Part shown: in pieces, positions 19,301-26,867 of the stretch
How positions within the stretch are numbered: position 1 is the stretch's first letter
Layout: each line of letters begins with the position of its first letter
DNA from: Platycnemis pennipes
Taxonomy: Eukaryota > Arthropoda > Insecta > Odonata > Platycnemididae
DNA length: 64,000 nucleotides
Direction of reading: 5' to 3'
NCBI GenBank assembly: GCA_933228895.1
Contig: OW121851.1
Span: 109,699,271-109,763,270 of the forward strand
Translations under genes and position numbers: made by a program
Notes under the pieces: generated by a model
Database searches by the model: none
What the model was told of the DNA's origin: nothing
Seen by the model: only the letters and a program-made list of their open reading frames with translations

Positions 19301-19993
19301 CGCGATGTACGTTGATCCTAGGAAAGGTGTATATTTATTTATACGCAGTTCCAATCCAATCACATCAGCCAATCTCCATCCAGACCCCTTTGCCTGAAAT
19401 TCAGACTTCTCCTTCAACAATTTTGAAAAATCCTCTTTCAATACTTCCACGATATTATCCTCAGATAAGAGTCGTCTATTGCTCGTCTTGAAAGATGCAT
19501 CCAATTCCTCTCCCTCCCCTTTATGAAATTTACATATTAAAATTAGGTTAAATTTAATCGAATTTTTAACGATCACCTGCTGTAATAATTTTTCAACTAC
19601 CCGTTCTTTGATGCTATCGAGGAAAGAAATTACATCACCCCCTTTATCCCCCTCTGGAGTGATCCAGAACGTTTGAAGTCTGGATCGGATTGCTGATTCT
19701 ACCTCCCGAAAACCTTTACCAAGTTGATTAACGATGTTGAGTCTGTGTGTGTTTGTGTTTTCGTGAGGCATGGCCTCATCTACATTATAATAAACTTCAC
19801 AGTAAGGGCAGAATCGTCTACCCTTAGCTGTGTCTAGAGCATCTTTCATGCGCGTATATGTTTCCACGTCATTAATCACATCATCCTCGAAAACAATTCG
19901 CATGTATATGTTGCTTAACGCTTCCTCTAATGCTGTTGTTGTGTTGAATTGGTTGTTTTTGAATTGAGTAAGTAATTCCGAAACGGTGGTCAT
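16322..19993 (-). CDS. POLB: Protein-primed DNA polymerase B
   Basis: A 1223-aa family B polymerase that would replicate the linear genome from protein-primed ends. Zinc-finger-like clusters occur at 62-83 (CPYC...H), 362-388 (CKRC...C) and 519-549 (CHICGKEL, DHDHLTG, CN; an HNH-like knuckle). Exonuclease motifs: TDFE with D425/E427, HNLSSYDGHF at 564-573, YLKSD with D713. Polymerase motifs: LDANNLYG at 808-815 (A), FYKLMNNAVFGKT at 951-963 (B), YSDTDS at 1051-1056 (C), and the KAKG of the KxKG motif at 1132-1135. The ATG at 19993 is preceded by a predicted 82-bp leader intron. All catalytic residues look present. The N-terminal 400 residues may hold the terminal-protein function, which is inferred. 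Confidence 0.96.
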   Translation of the reverse strand: MTTVSELLTQFKNNQFNTTTALEEALSNIYMRIVFEDDVINDVETYTRMKDALDTAKGRRFCPYCEVYYNVDEAMPHENTNTHRLNIVNQLGKGFREVESAIRSRLQTFWITPEGDKGGDVISFLDSIKERVVEKLLQQVIVKNSIKFNLILICKFHKGEGEELDASFKTSNRRLLSEDNIVEVLKEDFSKLLKEKSEFQAKGSGWRLADVIGLELRINKYTPFLGSTYIALPTNIKRTEAIINVKNKDQYCFRYAIWAKNICRDPQRVSKYYTQEFCTGYVWNCISYPVDLKDIPKFERVNNISINVFGLTDKNEVYPMKIVNTELSDHRDLLYITKKAKAHYCWIKNLNKLIHSQITSHCSKIFICKRCLTHYNDEIRLEAHRELCRGMGAPSKIIMPDESDNILKFAHENYSFRIQYVIYTDFECLLENVSTCEPSSHTSYTNVIQKHTPFSFCYILMTPDGFQAPYLYRGPNAARVFIERMKEEADKVYALYKENIPMNPLTSEEETHFENVNTCHICGKELNMDRVRDHDHLTGVFRGAAHQLCNLRYKMPNFLPVFIHNLSSYDGHFIVRELDYDERRIFVIPNSEEKYISFAKWIENNFTIRFIDTCRFMPASLSSLVSNLKTFKYTQQIFNENTHLVTRKGVYPYDYTDSLTRLDETSLPAKDNFYNKLTGTDISDEDYAHARHVWTSFKCETLGEYSDVYLKSDVTLLTDVFENFRDVCSEAYGLDPAWYYTAPGLTFDAMLKQTGIELELLTDYDMILMIEQGIRGGISQCCKRYCEANNKHMEHHNTNAESNYITYLDANNLYGWALSRPLPYGNFKWLSDDEISNFEVTEISDGGEKGYILEVDLEYPQSLHDKHSDFPLCPENRVPPGGKHKKLITTLEGRTKYIIHYVNLKQSLSLGLLLKRIHRIIEFNQSPWLKTYIDLNTTRRQLATNDFEKDFYKLMNNAVFGKTMENVRKRISMQLVTSENKMQKLINKSTFKDRTIFSESLVAVHMRKATIKMNKPIYIGFCVLELSKTLMYDFHYRTMLPKYGKNISLAYSDTDSLIYQITTNDINEDVLKNLDAFDTSNFPKNHPCYSEKNKKVIGKFKDECDAQIVTHFVGLRSKLYSFKVEGGKEKKKAKGVTKSVKEKCLKFDDYIRCLHENSTEFRKMTIIRSRKHELYTVQMNKVTLNASDDKRYICEDGINTLAWGHYRIPQKRTHQEAFGDEDD

Positions 19994-20007
19994 TGTTGAG
20001 TGGGGAA

Positions 20008-20089
20008 CTGTAACAGATAATATTATTTTTAGAGGGAGGGCCACAAACAACCATGTAAAATAGCAGATACTTTAGGAGGGTTATCTCAC
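20008..20089 (-). other. Predicted 82-bp leader intron of PolB transcript
   Basis: On the minus strand ACAG|GTGAGA at 20090/20089 is a near-perfect 5' splice site and CTGTTACAG ending at 20008 a good 3' site, 15 bp before the PolB ATG. The size matches the other two introns predicted in this element. Predicted from consensus only. Confidence 0.5.
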
Positions 20090-20201
20090 CTGTAAAGCTG
20101 CAAAGATGTCGGAGACTGCTGCGGTGTTTCTTTTCCCCAAGTCTGCTCCTCAGCGAGAAGTTCACTCTTCAACTCTCGAGGAATGTTTGAGGCTCCTCCG
20201 T

Positions 20202-20437
20202 CGAGACTCTCCTTTTATGGTGGAGTTTGGGGCATGGAAAAAGCCAGCTCGTGCCAGTTTCACCAGCAATCAACTCTATAGAGAAACGAGGGTGGGAGAC
20301 TGGTCAGCGACCGGTAAGGAAGTCTCTAGGGGTGTGGTCCACCGAGACTCTCCTTTTATGTCGGAGTTTGGGGCATGGAAAAAACCGGCTCGTGCCAGTT
20401 TGGCCAACAATCAACTGTATAGAGAAACGGAGGTGGG
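20202..20437. repeat. Duplicated 95-bp block in divergent promoter
   Basis: Bases 20202-20296 recur at 20343-20437 (141-bp period) with few differences. Each copy contains CCTTTTATG, which reads CATAAAAGG on the minus strand (20219-20212 and about 20360-20353), a TATA-like box facing PolB. The period is a multiple of 3, so a 111-codon frame survives on the + strand (20106-20441), but I take the block as promoter DNA. Confidence 0.65.
20212..20219 (-). promoter_or_regulatory. TATA-like box, probable PolB promoter
   Basis: CATAAAAG on the minus strand, about 120 bp before the predicted donor of the PolB leader intron. It resembles the TATAAAAG of the left-end gene. A second copy lies 141 bp further upstream in the duplicated block. 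Confidence 0.4.
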
Positions 20438-20546
20438 TTGACGAACTCTTGAATGATGTCACCGGTAAAAAAGTCTGCGGGTGTGGTGAAAAGGTTGAGG
20501 GAAAAAACAAGTCGTCTTTCCCTTTAAAGGTTTTAGCAGGAGGGGG

Positions 20547-20554
20547 TATATATA
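20547..20554 (+). promoter_or_regulatory. TATA box of SOCS-box-like gene
   Basis: TATATATA about 55 bp before the ATG at 20604, which is the first ATG compatible with a start site some 30 bp downstream of the box. Confidence 0.6.
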
Positions 20555-20603
20555 CACCTCACCAAATGTGTTATGTTCATCCTTTCTCAAGGAAGCATTT
20601 ACA

Positions 20604-21401
20604 ATGTCAATCATTCTGAATCGCAGGCAATTTAGCGAAATACGGGGTCAGGAGGATAGATATACTCAGCAGTCAATTACTGGCTTTCCCACTCTCTATA
20701 GCCTCTGTTTAAACATCGTTGCATCATGTTTATTTCGAAAAACTGATGTCTACACATTACCTATACCTACCACTATCAGCACAAGTATTGTTCACTTCAT
20801 TGAGAAATCGAGAAGTATACTATGGATGACGTTTTTGAAATCTTTGACTAGCGAGCAAAGTAGAAAGTGGAGGCTGGTGGTTCGTTCCATTATTGCCAAC
20901 AATTTCGGTGTGCGATTTCCACCAATAGCATATCAGCTGTTTCTAGATGAAGCTCTCTATTTTGCCCGCGATCTGGAAAACTGTATAGGTCATTTCCATG
21001 TTAAAATATATAGGTTTACCTTCGATCACAGCGATTCTCTGTTTTTCTGCGATAAGTGCGCATTTAATATTCGGCCATATAAATCGTGGGATGTTTATTT
21101 AGAACATCGTAACTGTAAATTATATCTTGATAATTTGCTTGAGGTAATAGGAAATAAAAAGTTTTGGTGTTCTAACTGTATTTGCACCCCACTTTTTGAG
21201 ATGGATAACAACCTCCCAGCTCACCCTTTATCTTCATTTCAAAACGCGAGACGTCCTAACTATAGAACAGTAAATATTACTTATACCTCTTTTTCGCACG
21301 CCTTTAATACACACCGAAGAAAAAACTTACAACCTAGGGAGCTTCGCAAACGTGTGTTAGCACAAGTGCTTGATAGCATACGTTTCCAGTACACGGACTG
21401 A
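20604..21401 (+). CDS. Putative SOCS-box zinc protein
   Basis: A 265-aa protein; the open frame extends upstream but has no earlier ATG. Residues 30-39 (TLYSLCLNIV) match the elongin-C BC-box pattern [S/T/P]LxxxCxxx[hydrophobic]. They are followed 12 residues later by LPIPTTISTSI (52-62), which matches the Cul5-box LPxPxxLxxYL. Order and spacing are those of cellular SOCS boxes, although here the module is near the N-terminus. The C-terminal half has a probable zinc site: C149/C152, H168/C171, then C189/C192/C194. This architecture would fit an adaptor that directs a Cul5 ubiquitin ligase to a host target, as several viruses do. The role is inferred from short motifs. No family name recognised. 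Confidence 0.65.
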   Translation: MSIILNRRQFSEIRGQEDRYTQQSITGFPTLYSLCLNIVASCLFRKTDVYTLPIPTTISTSIVHFIEKSRSILWMTFLKSLTSEQSRKWRLVVRSIIANNFGVRFPPIAYQLFLDEALYFARDLENCIGHFHVKIYRFTFDHSDSLFFCDKCAFNIRPYKSWDVYLEHRNCKLYLDNLLEVIGNKKFWCSNCICTPLFEMDNNLPAHPLSSFQNARRPNYRTVNITYTSFSHAFNTHRRKNLQPRELRKRVLAQVLDSIRFQYTD

Positions 21402-21503
21402 TTCTCGGCATTAGCTCTGGAGGATTATTTTCTTCCTCCCTCCCCTCCTTTTCTCTCATGAGGTGAGCTTTCACTTTGCTGTGGAGGTATGACTCGCTGC
21501 GGG

Positions 21504-21511
21504 TATATAAA
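21504..21511 (+). promoter_or_regulatory. TATA box of dUTPase transcript
   Basis: TATATAAA, followed by a noncoding leader of about 365 bases before the first predicted intron. Confidence 0.65.
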
Positions 21512-21555
21512 GGGGGTTTCTCGCTAAGGTGGTTACTCACTTCAGCGACTCCTGC

Positions 21556-21870
21556 ACCACAGTCAATTTCGACTCCTGCACCATATCATCACCTCCGACT
21601 CCTGCACCATCGACGCTGATTCCTGCACCATCGACTTCTACACTGATTCCTGCACCATCGACTTCTGCACTGATTCCTGCACCATCGACTTCTGCACTGA
21701 TTCCTGCACCATCGACTTCTGCACTGATTCCTGCACCATCGACTTCGGCAACCTGCACTGATTCCTGCACCATCTACATCACCATCAACTTCGATTCCTG
21801 CACCATCCACCCCGTGATTTATCTAAGTCTCCGACTCCTGCACTGATTCCTACACCATCGACTCCAGTAT
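21556..21870 (+). repeat. 27-bp minisatellite in dUTPase leader
   Basis: Several copies of a unit containing ATTCCTGCACCATCGACTTC, mostly 27 bp long with shorter and longer variants at the edges. The repeated frame has no ATG (its open frame begins with GTG) so it is not counted as coding. It lies between the TATA box and the first splice donor, so it is transcribed leader sequence. Confidence 0.75.
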
Positions 21871-21900
21871 CTTCTTCTTAGACACCAGCCTACCTTTTAC

Positions 21901-22011
21901 GTAAGTATCAAGTCGTTCTAAAAATCCATCCATTTTCCACCTTTTTTTATGACTATCGTTAACGATTATGACTCCTCTCTCTTTCTCATTTTATGAAACT
22001 GCTTACTGCAG
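21901..22011 (+). other. Predicted 111-bp leader intron of dUTPase
   Basis: A strong donor TAC|GTAAGTAT at 21901 and an acceptor CTTACTGCAG ending at 22011, preceded by a C/T-rich stretch. The exon then starts one base before the dUTPase ATG, removing an upstream in-frame ATG at 21968. Confidence 0.6.
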
Positions 22012-22012
22012 A

Positions 22013-22495
22013 ATGATTGTTCCAATGAAGAAGTTGCACCCTTCCGCTATCGTACCCGTGAGATGTTATGATCATTCAGCCGGGTACGATATGCATGCTC
22101 TCCAACGGGATATGGTACCTAAGCGAGGACGTCGTCTCGTAAGAACCGGGATTTCTATGGAAATCCCAAATGGTTATTACGGGAGGCTTGCTTCTCGTTC
22201 AGGCTATTCCCTCAAGTTTGGAATCGAGACGGGCGCGGGCGTAATCGATAGCGATTTTACAGGGGAAATTAGAGTTCTCCTTTATAATCATAGCGATTAT
22301 GATTTCCCTGTGATGAAGGGGGATAGGATATGCCAAATAATTTTTGAGCAGATCGCTATAGATGTCAAATTTTTAGTGACTGACGCGGTTGGTCCCGTTA
22401 CTGACCGTGGTCTAAAAGGGTTTGGTAGTTCCAATCCCCCTTCGGCCCCTCTCGTAAATTGGTATGAGATGGAACAATCATTTGGACCTGGTTAG
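22013..22495 (+). CDS. dUTPase (trimeric type)
   Basis: A 160-aa dUTP pyrophosphatase that would lower dUTP during replication. All five motifs are present: AGYDMHAL at 23-30 (I), GRLASRSG at 57-64 (II), GAGVIDSDFTGEIRV at 74-88 (III, with the catalytic Asp in VIDSD), KGDRICQIIF at 102-111 (IV) and RGLKGFGSS at 132-140 (V, the P-loop-like tail). The chosen ATG follows the predicted intron; an in-frame ATG at 21968 would add 15 residues that include intron sequence. A second donor overlaps its stop codon. dUTPase is not part of the core Polinton set, so this is an acquired accessory gene. Host or viral origin needs a tree. It looks active. Confidence 0.93.
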   Translation: MIVPMKKLHPSAIVPVRCYDHSAGYDMHALQRDMVPKRGRRLVRTGISMEIPNGYYGRLASRSGYSLKFGIETGAGVIDSDFTGEIRVLLYNHSDYDFPVMKGDRICQIIFEQIAIDVKFLVTDAVGPVTDRGLKGFGSSNPPSAPLVNWYEMEQSFGPG

Positions 22496-22571
22496 TACAC
22501 TGCTTTTTCCCCCATACATCTAATTCATCTTACTTATGTGAGTATTTATTAAGTTCTTTTTTCTCTTTTAG
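22491..22571 (+). other. Predicted 81-bp intron between dUTPase and next gene
   Basis: Donor CTG|GTTAGT at 22491 overlaps the dUTPase stop, and acceptor TTCTCTTTTAG ends at 22571, one base before the next ATG at 22573. Splicing leaves the dUTPase C-terminus unchanged (a stop is recreated), so the intron would serve the downstream gene. Splicing from 21900 straight to 22572 would make that gene the first one on its mRNA. Confidence 0.5.
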
Positions 22572-22572
22572 G

Positions 22573-22932
22573 ATGACTTCAGCAACGAAGAACATTGGAG
22601 ACACCCCCATCAACACCCCCTCTACCTCCTCCGTTACCCCCTCCACCTCCTCCCCCTCCGTTCGCGAGAAGTTGATGCGAATGCAGAGGGAGTCCTCCTT
22701 TTTGAAAAAGGAGGACTTGGAGGAGGGTGTAAAATATAGGGTGGAAAAAATGGAGCTGACCACCACTAGGTACGGGGAGGTTATTGTCGCCTCCATAAAA
22801 TTTGGGGGGGAAATAAGAAATATCTATCTCCCCCGAGTGTTTAAACTCTCTGTGGGGGAGATAGAAGAATATAATGGGGGGAATTCGAAATGTACATTAA
22901 TAAAAATAAAAAACTATCTGGAGTTAATGTAA
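22573..22932 (+). CDS. Small possible OB-fold protein
   Basis: A 119-aa protein with a Thr/Ser/Pro-rich N-terminus (about 1-30), a helix with basic and acidic residues, then LEEGVKYRVEKMEL, TRYGEVIVASIKF and IRNIYLPRVF. This strand pattern is common in small virus- and transposon-associated proteins that look like OB-fold nucleic-acid binders. I do not know a named family. It probably shares a transcript with dUTPase by alternative splicing. Two AATAAA motifs at 22899 and 22905 lie within its last codons and could end the mRNA just after the stop. A single-strand-DNA-binding role is a guess. Confidence 0.65.
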   Translation: MTSATKNIGDTPINTPSTSSVTPSTSSPSVREKLMRMQRESSFLKKEDLEEGVKYRVEKMELTTTRYGEVIVASIKFGGEIRNIYLPRVFKLSVGEIEEYNGGNSKCTLIKIKNYLELM

Positions 22933-22999
22933 ATATCTGTTTTTCTTTTCTATACCTACCCCATCCTCTAAGTAAGAACGTTTACATTAGATTTCTGCT

Positions 23000-23395
23000 C
23001 ACAGTTGCACACTGTTATATACCGTACATTTTAAAATTCAAACGAGCTTTGTATCTTTTCAAATAACAAAGTTATTGAGGGTTTCACATATCATAAGAAA
23101 TTCTATGATTTTTACAACATCAACTAGCAGTTCTGTATCGGATTTCTCCTATTAAGTAGTTGCGTACGGTTGTATCATACTTTTTAAAATTTGAACGGGC
23201 TTCGTATCTCTTCAAATAACGAAGTTATTGAGAATTTTACATATCATAGGAAAATGTTATGATTTTTATAGCATAAACTAACAGTTCTGTATTGAGTTTC
23301 TCCTATTGGGTAGTTGCGTACGGTTGTACCACACATTTTAGAATTTGAACGGGCTTCGTATCTCTTCAAATAACGAAGTTATTGAGAATTTTCAT
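23000..23395. repeat. 154-bp imperfect tandem repeat
   Basis: About 2.6 copies with period 154 bp; GCGTACGGTTGTA recurs at 23162 and 23316, and CTTCGTATCTCTTCAAATAACGAAG-type inverted repeats (CTTCGT...ACGAAG) recur in each copy. Noncoding, inside the right arm of the Polinton. Confidence 0.7.
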
Positions 23396-23490
23396 TATTA
23401 CATGGGAAAAAATTTTTTCAAAAAATAAAAAAATAAAAAAACAAAAAAAAATAAAAAAAAAAAATAAAAAAATAAAAAAAAACCTGTTTT
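23396..23490. repeat. A-rich tract
   Basis: About 80 bases made of A runs broken by single T or C, next to the 154-bp repeat. No coding signal. Confidence 0.8.
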
Positions 23491-24010
23491 TTATATTATT
23501 CCATTTCCGGTGTTATCTATGATTGATAGGTTTTGCCTATTTCTAGGCACAGCACACGTTTCATACAATTATTTTCTTATAGTATACCCTTATGGTTATC
23601 AATTAGTCAACTTTATATTAGAAATATTCTGATATAATTGTTTTTTACTTGACTCATTATAGTGATGTTCAGACGATCAACCTGTGTTATTTCCTGCTAT
23701 AGGCTTTGATTAGATCATTCACCGTTTATCCACTCATCAACTGACGGCTTCAAGCAATATTACCTAGTAAGTTCAATTGGATCTCAAGGAGCATGCTTTT
23801 AATTAGACATTGATTGATTCCAGGAGTAATGCTCGGACATAATATTCCCAAAGAGTTCAATTGAATCTCAACTGAAGAGTCTCGTGCTGGAGAGCTTATG
23901 CTATGATTAGCTTATTCACTGTTTATCCTCTCATCAGCTGATGGCTTCTGGGATCCAGCGACTATGCTTTTAATTAGACATTGATTGCTTTCAAGAGTGA
24001 TGCTTAGAGG
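23491..24010. other. Divergent copies leading into the satellite
   Basis: Noncoding. From about 23770 it contains degenerate pieces of the satellite unit (GCTTTTAATTAGACATTG at about 23797 and 23970), mixed with GTTCAATTGGATCTCAA-type stretches that recur right of the array near 25270. These look like the older form from which the 108-bp unit was amplified. Confidence 0.6.
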
Positions 24011-25228
24011 AATTAGACATTGATTGCTTTCAAGAGTGATGCACGGCTTCAAGGAGCCAGCTGTAAGGCTCAATCTTGTATTTATTTAATGTAATCGGAT
24101 CTCAGCCACAATGCTTTTAATTAGACATTGATTGCTTTCAAGAGTGATGCACGGCTTCAAGGAGCCAGTTGTAAGGTTCAATCTTGTATTTATTTAATGG
24201 AATCGGATCTCAGCCACAATGCTTTTAATTAGACATTGATTGCTTTCAAGAGTGATGCACGGCTTCAAGGAGCCAGTTGTAAGGCTCAATCTTGTATTTA
24301 TTTAATGGAATCGGATCTCAGCCACAATGCTTTTAATTAGACATTGATTGCTTTCAAGAGTGATGCACGGCTTCAAGGAGCCTGTTGTAAGGCTCAATCT
24401 TGTATTTATTTAATGGAATCGGATCTCAGCCACAATGCTTTTAATTAGACATTGATTGCTTTCAAGAGTGATGCACGGCTTCAAGGAGCCAGTTGTAAGG
24501 CTCAATCTTGTATTTATTTAATGGAATCGGATCTCAGCTACAATGCTTTTAATTAGACATTGTTTGCTTTCAAGAGTGATGCACGGCTTCAAGGAGCCAG
24601 TTGTAAGGCTCAATCTTGTATTTATTTAATGGAATCGGATCTCAGCCACAATGCTTTTAATTAGACATTGATTGCTTTCAAGAGTGATGCACGGCTTCAA
24701 GGAGCCAGTTGTAAGGCTCAATCTTGTATTTATTTAATGGAATCGGATCTCAGCTACAATGCTTTTAATTAGACATTGTTTGCTTTCAAGAGTGATGCAC
24801 GGCTTCAAGGAGCCAGTTGTAAGGCTCAATCTTGTATTTATTTAATGGAATCGGATCTCAGCCACAATGCTTTTAATTAGACATTGATTGCTTTCAAGAG
24901 TGATGCACGGCTTCAAGGAGCCAGCTGTAAGGCTCAATCTTGTATTTATTTAATGGGATCGGATCTCAGCCACAATGCTTTTAATTAGACATTGATTGCT
25001 TTCAAGAGTGATGCACGGCTTCAAGGAGCCAGTTGTAAGGTTCAATCTTGTATTTATTTAATGGAATCGGATCTCAGCCACAATGCTTTTAATTAGACAT
25101 TGATTGCTTTCAAGAGTGATGCACGGCTTCAAGGAGCCAGTTGTAAGGCTCAATCTTGTATTTATTTAATGGAATCGGATCTCAGCCACAATGCTTTTAA
25201 TTAGACATTGATTGCTTTCAAGAGTGAT
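24011..25228. repeat. 108-bp satellite array (11 units)
   Basis: Eleven units of exactly 108 bp from 24041 to 25228, with a 30-bp partial unit before them. Units are nearly identical. The fifth and seventh units share two changes (CAGCTACAAT and ATTGTTTGC in place of CAGCCACAAT and ATTGATTGC), which points to duplication of a two-unit block. There are no spacers of independent sequence, no dyad and no nearby cas genes, so it is not a CRISPR. It sits inside the element close to the right TIR. Confidence 0.95.
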
Positions 25229-25888
25229 GTTCTGAGGAATTATTTGATACTAATACAATCCACGGAGAGGTCAATTGGATCTCAACGGGTATACTTACTT
25301 CATCAGCATTCTGCATTTCCCTCTGAGGTCTATTACAGTCGAGTCGGCTTCTGTTGTGTGATGCATATTCCACAGAAATTCAATGTTCTTATATACCGAG
25401 CGAGGCGGCTCCCCACCATAGGTTTCGGTTGGCACTCTCCCTTTCCAAACTGAGTTCAATACACCTGAATGTTTCCTGGTTGGAGCGGGGGCCTCGGCGC
25501 GAGGAGGTCACGCGTGACCCGCTTTCTTCTGAGTCAACGAACGGGTGCCAGACATGGTGGGGGTAGGCGAAGGTTGCCAAAGGCGAGGCCTCTGTATTCG
25601 GAGTCAAGTAACGGACTGAGGAGACGTGGACGGGTTGCCAAACTGCTTTCCCTTTCGATTCCCTCTCGGCGTAAAGCCACGCGCTGAGCGTTCTTTCGAA
25701 ACACTCGCGGGGTTGATTACTATTTGCTAGTTAGCTATTGCTCACATCTAACTCTGGTGATGATTTTTATGGTAATGATTTGTTTACCTTTCATCTCCGG
25801 CTAAGTGATTTGCTCTCACGTTGATTTTGTGTCAAGGACAGATGTCAGTTCGTTAATTAGGTAATTAATTACAGTGATATATTGATAT
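25229..25888. other. Right subterminal noncoding region
   Basis: Contains a G+C-rich block (about 25400-25690) unlike the rest of the element, then AT-rich DNA up to the TIR. Short open frames here start inside the satellite or lack a start codon context, and none resembles a protein. Confidence 0.5.
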
Positions 25889-25934
25889 ATTTTCAAGGGT
25901 GACCTTGCGCCCGGACATACAAACGAATACTACT
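25889..25934 (-). repeat. Right terminal inverted repeat (46 bp)
   Basis: Perfect reverse complement of 7726-7771. Confidence 0.95.
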
Positions 25935-25940
25935 GAGAGG
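25935..25940. repeat. Polinton target-site duplication, right
   Basis: GAGAGG, the exact partner of 7720-7725. Confidence 0.9.
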
Positions 25941-26867
25941 GACTCTCTACTTTTACGTACCCATGTACTCAGTCTGGGATTGCAATTCCGCTTCCGGCGA
26001 GAATGACTCGGGTGTGTTTGCTTATTGCCGTTGCCAGGCCAAACGTTCCCTTGCGGCCTCTCGCTAAGGATGTCGGATGGATATACACACGTGCATTCGT
26101 CCGACCGGCAATGTGGTTTCCCTCCGCTTACTAGAAATGTAGCCGTGAACTACACGTATCTTAGACTTCCTTTTACAGGTAGGTACCTACTCCATACCAT
26201 TCCTCGGATGAGAACCGGTGATATCAACGTGGTGTGGAAGTTAGGATGTTTTAAGGGTCATCATGCATAAGATTGTGCTGATTTTCTACTTTTTTATACC
26301 CCTCATCCCCGCTCCTTGACATTCTCTAAGAGCCTCACCTCCCTATATAACGTTACGTTCCAAAAAAAAGCCTCTATTTTATGAGTTATCTACCAGAACT
26401 TTTTATGAATGTTTTTTTATGAATAACATATTTCTCCTTACTTTGTTTATTAACCAATTAGTATTTTTACCATTATTAGTATTTGGGCAAGGAAAGAATT
26501 ATTTACTTATCTTTCTCTAATGTAACGGTGAGCTGGACTCCCACCTCCTCCCTGTTGATAATGCATCATGACAGTAGGTCCATTTTCTACCCACTCCCTT
26601 AAGCGTTGCATGATTAATGGATGGCCCTTTATGAATTATGATTCTCAAAACGATTTGAGGTAAACATCAGTTCATTTGGGTTTTTTATCGGAGTGTTAAA
26701 CGTGGATTATTTTCAGGTGTGTTTATAAAGCATCCTTCATGACTGTTGTCGAAAATATCATGCATTCAAGTACATTGTATTTGATGAATATGATTTATGA
26801 TAATCTGCGGATATGAACAAAAATTTCTAGCAAGTGTGTATAGTGTTCTGGTACTCTCCCCTCAGTT
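25941..26867. other. Noncoding flank right of the Polinton
   Basis: No gene or repeat family recognised. An 81-codon frame at 26025-26270 has no recognisable content. Confidence 0.4.

Larger units (their letters stand above)
7726..25934. mobile_element. Complete Polinton/Maverick (adintovirus-like provirus)
   Basis: An 18,209-bp element with perfect 46-bp terminal inverted repeats (termini AGTAG...CTACT, matching the 5'-AG ends known for Polintons) and a perfect 6-bp target duplication. It carries every hallmark gene: protein-primed PolB, D,D(35)E chromodomain integrase, A32-like packaging ATPase, adenain-like protease, double-jelly-roll MCP and penton-like minor capsid protein. It also has a pVI/pX-like protein, a dUTPase and several lineage-specific genes. 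No core gene has an internal stop. The 46-bp TIR is short for the family, where hundreds of bases are common. The open frames and exact duplication suggest a recent insertion; whether it makes particles cannot be read from sequence. Confidence 0.96.

Noticed and set aside
20106..20441. 111-codon + strand frame in the divergent region
   Set aside because: It is made largely of the duplicated promoter block, has no similarity I recognise and lies across the probable PolB leader. Kept as a possibility only in the promoter finding.
21529..21846. 105-codon repetitive Pro/Ala/Ser frame
   Set aside because: No ATG; it is the minisatellite read through, located in the dUTPase leader.
24041..25228. 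Regular repeats resembling a CRISPR array
   Set aside because: The whole 108-bp unit repeats with no variable spacers, and the setting is eukaryotic. It is a satellite.
25208..25687. Overlapping frames at the right end of the Polinton
   Set aside because: They begin inside the satellite or in the G+C-rich block and overlap in both strands; nothing protein-like in them.
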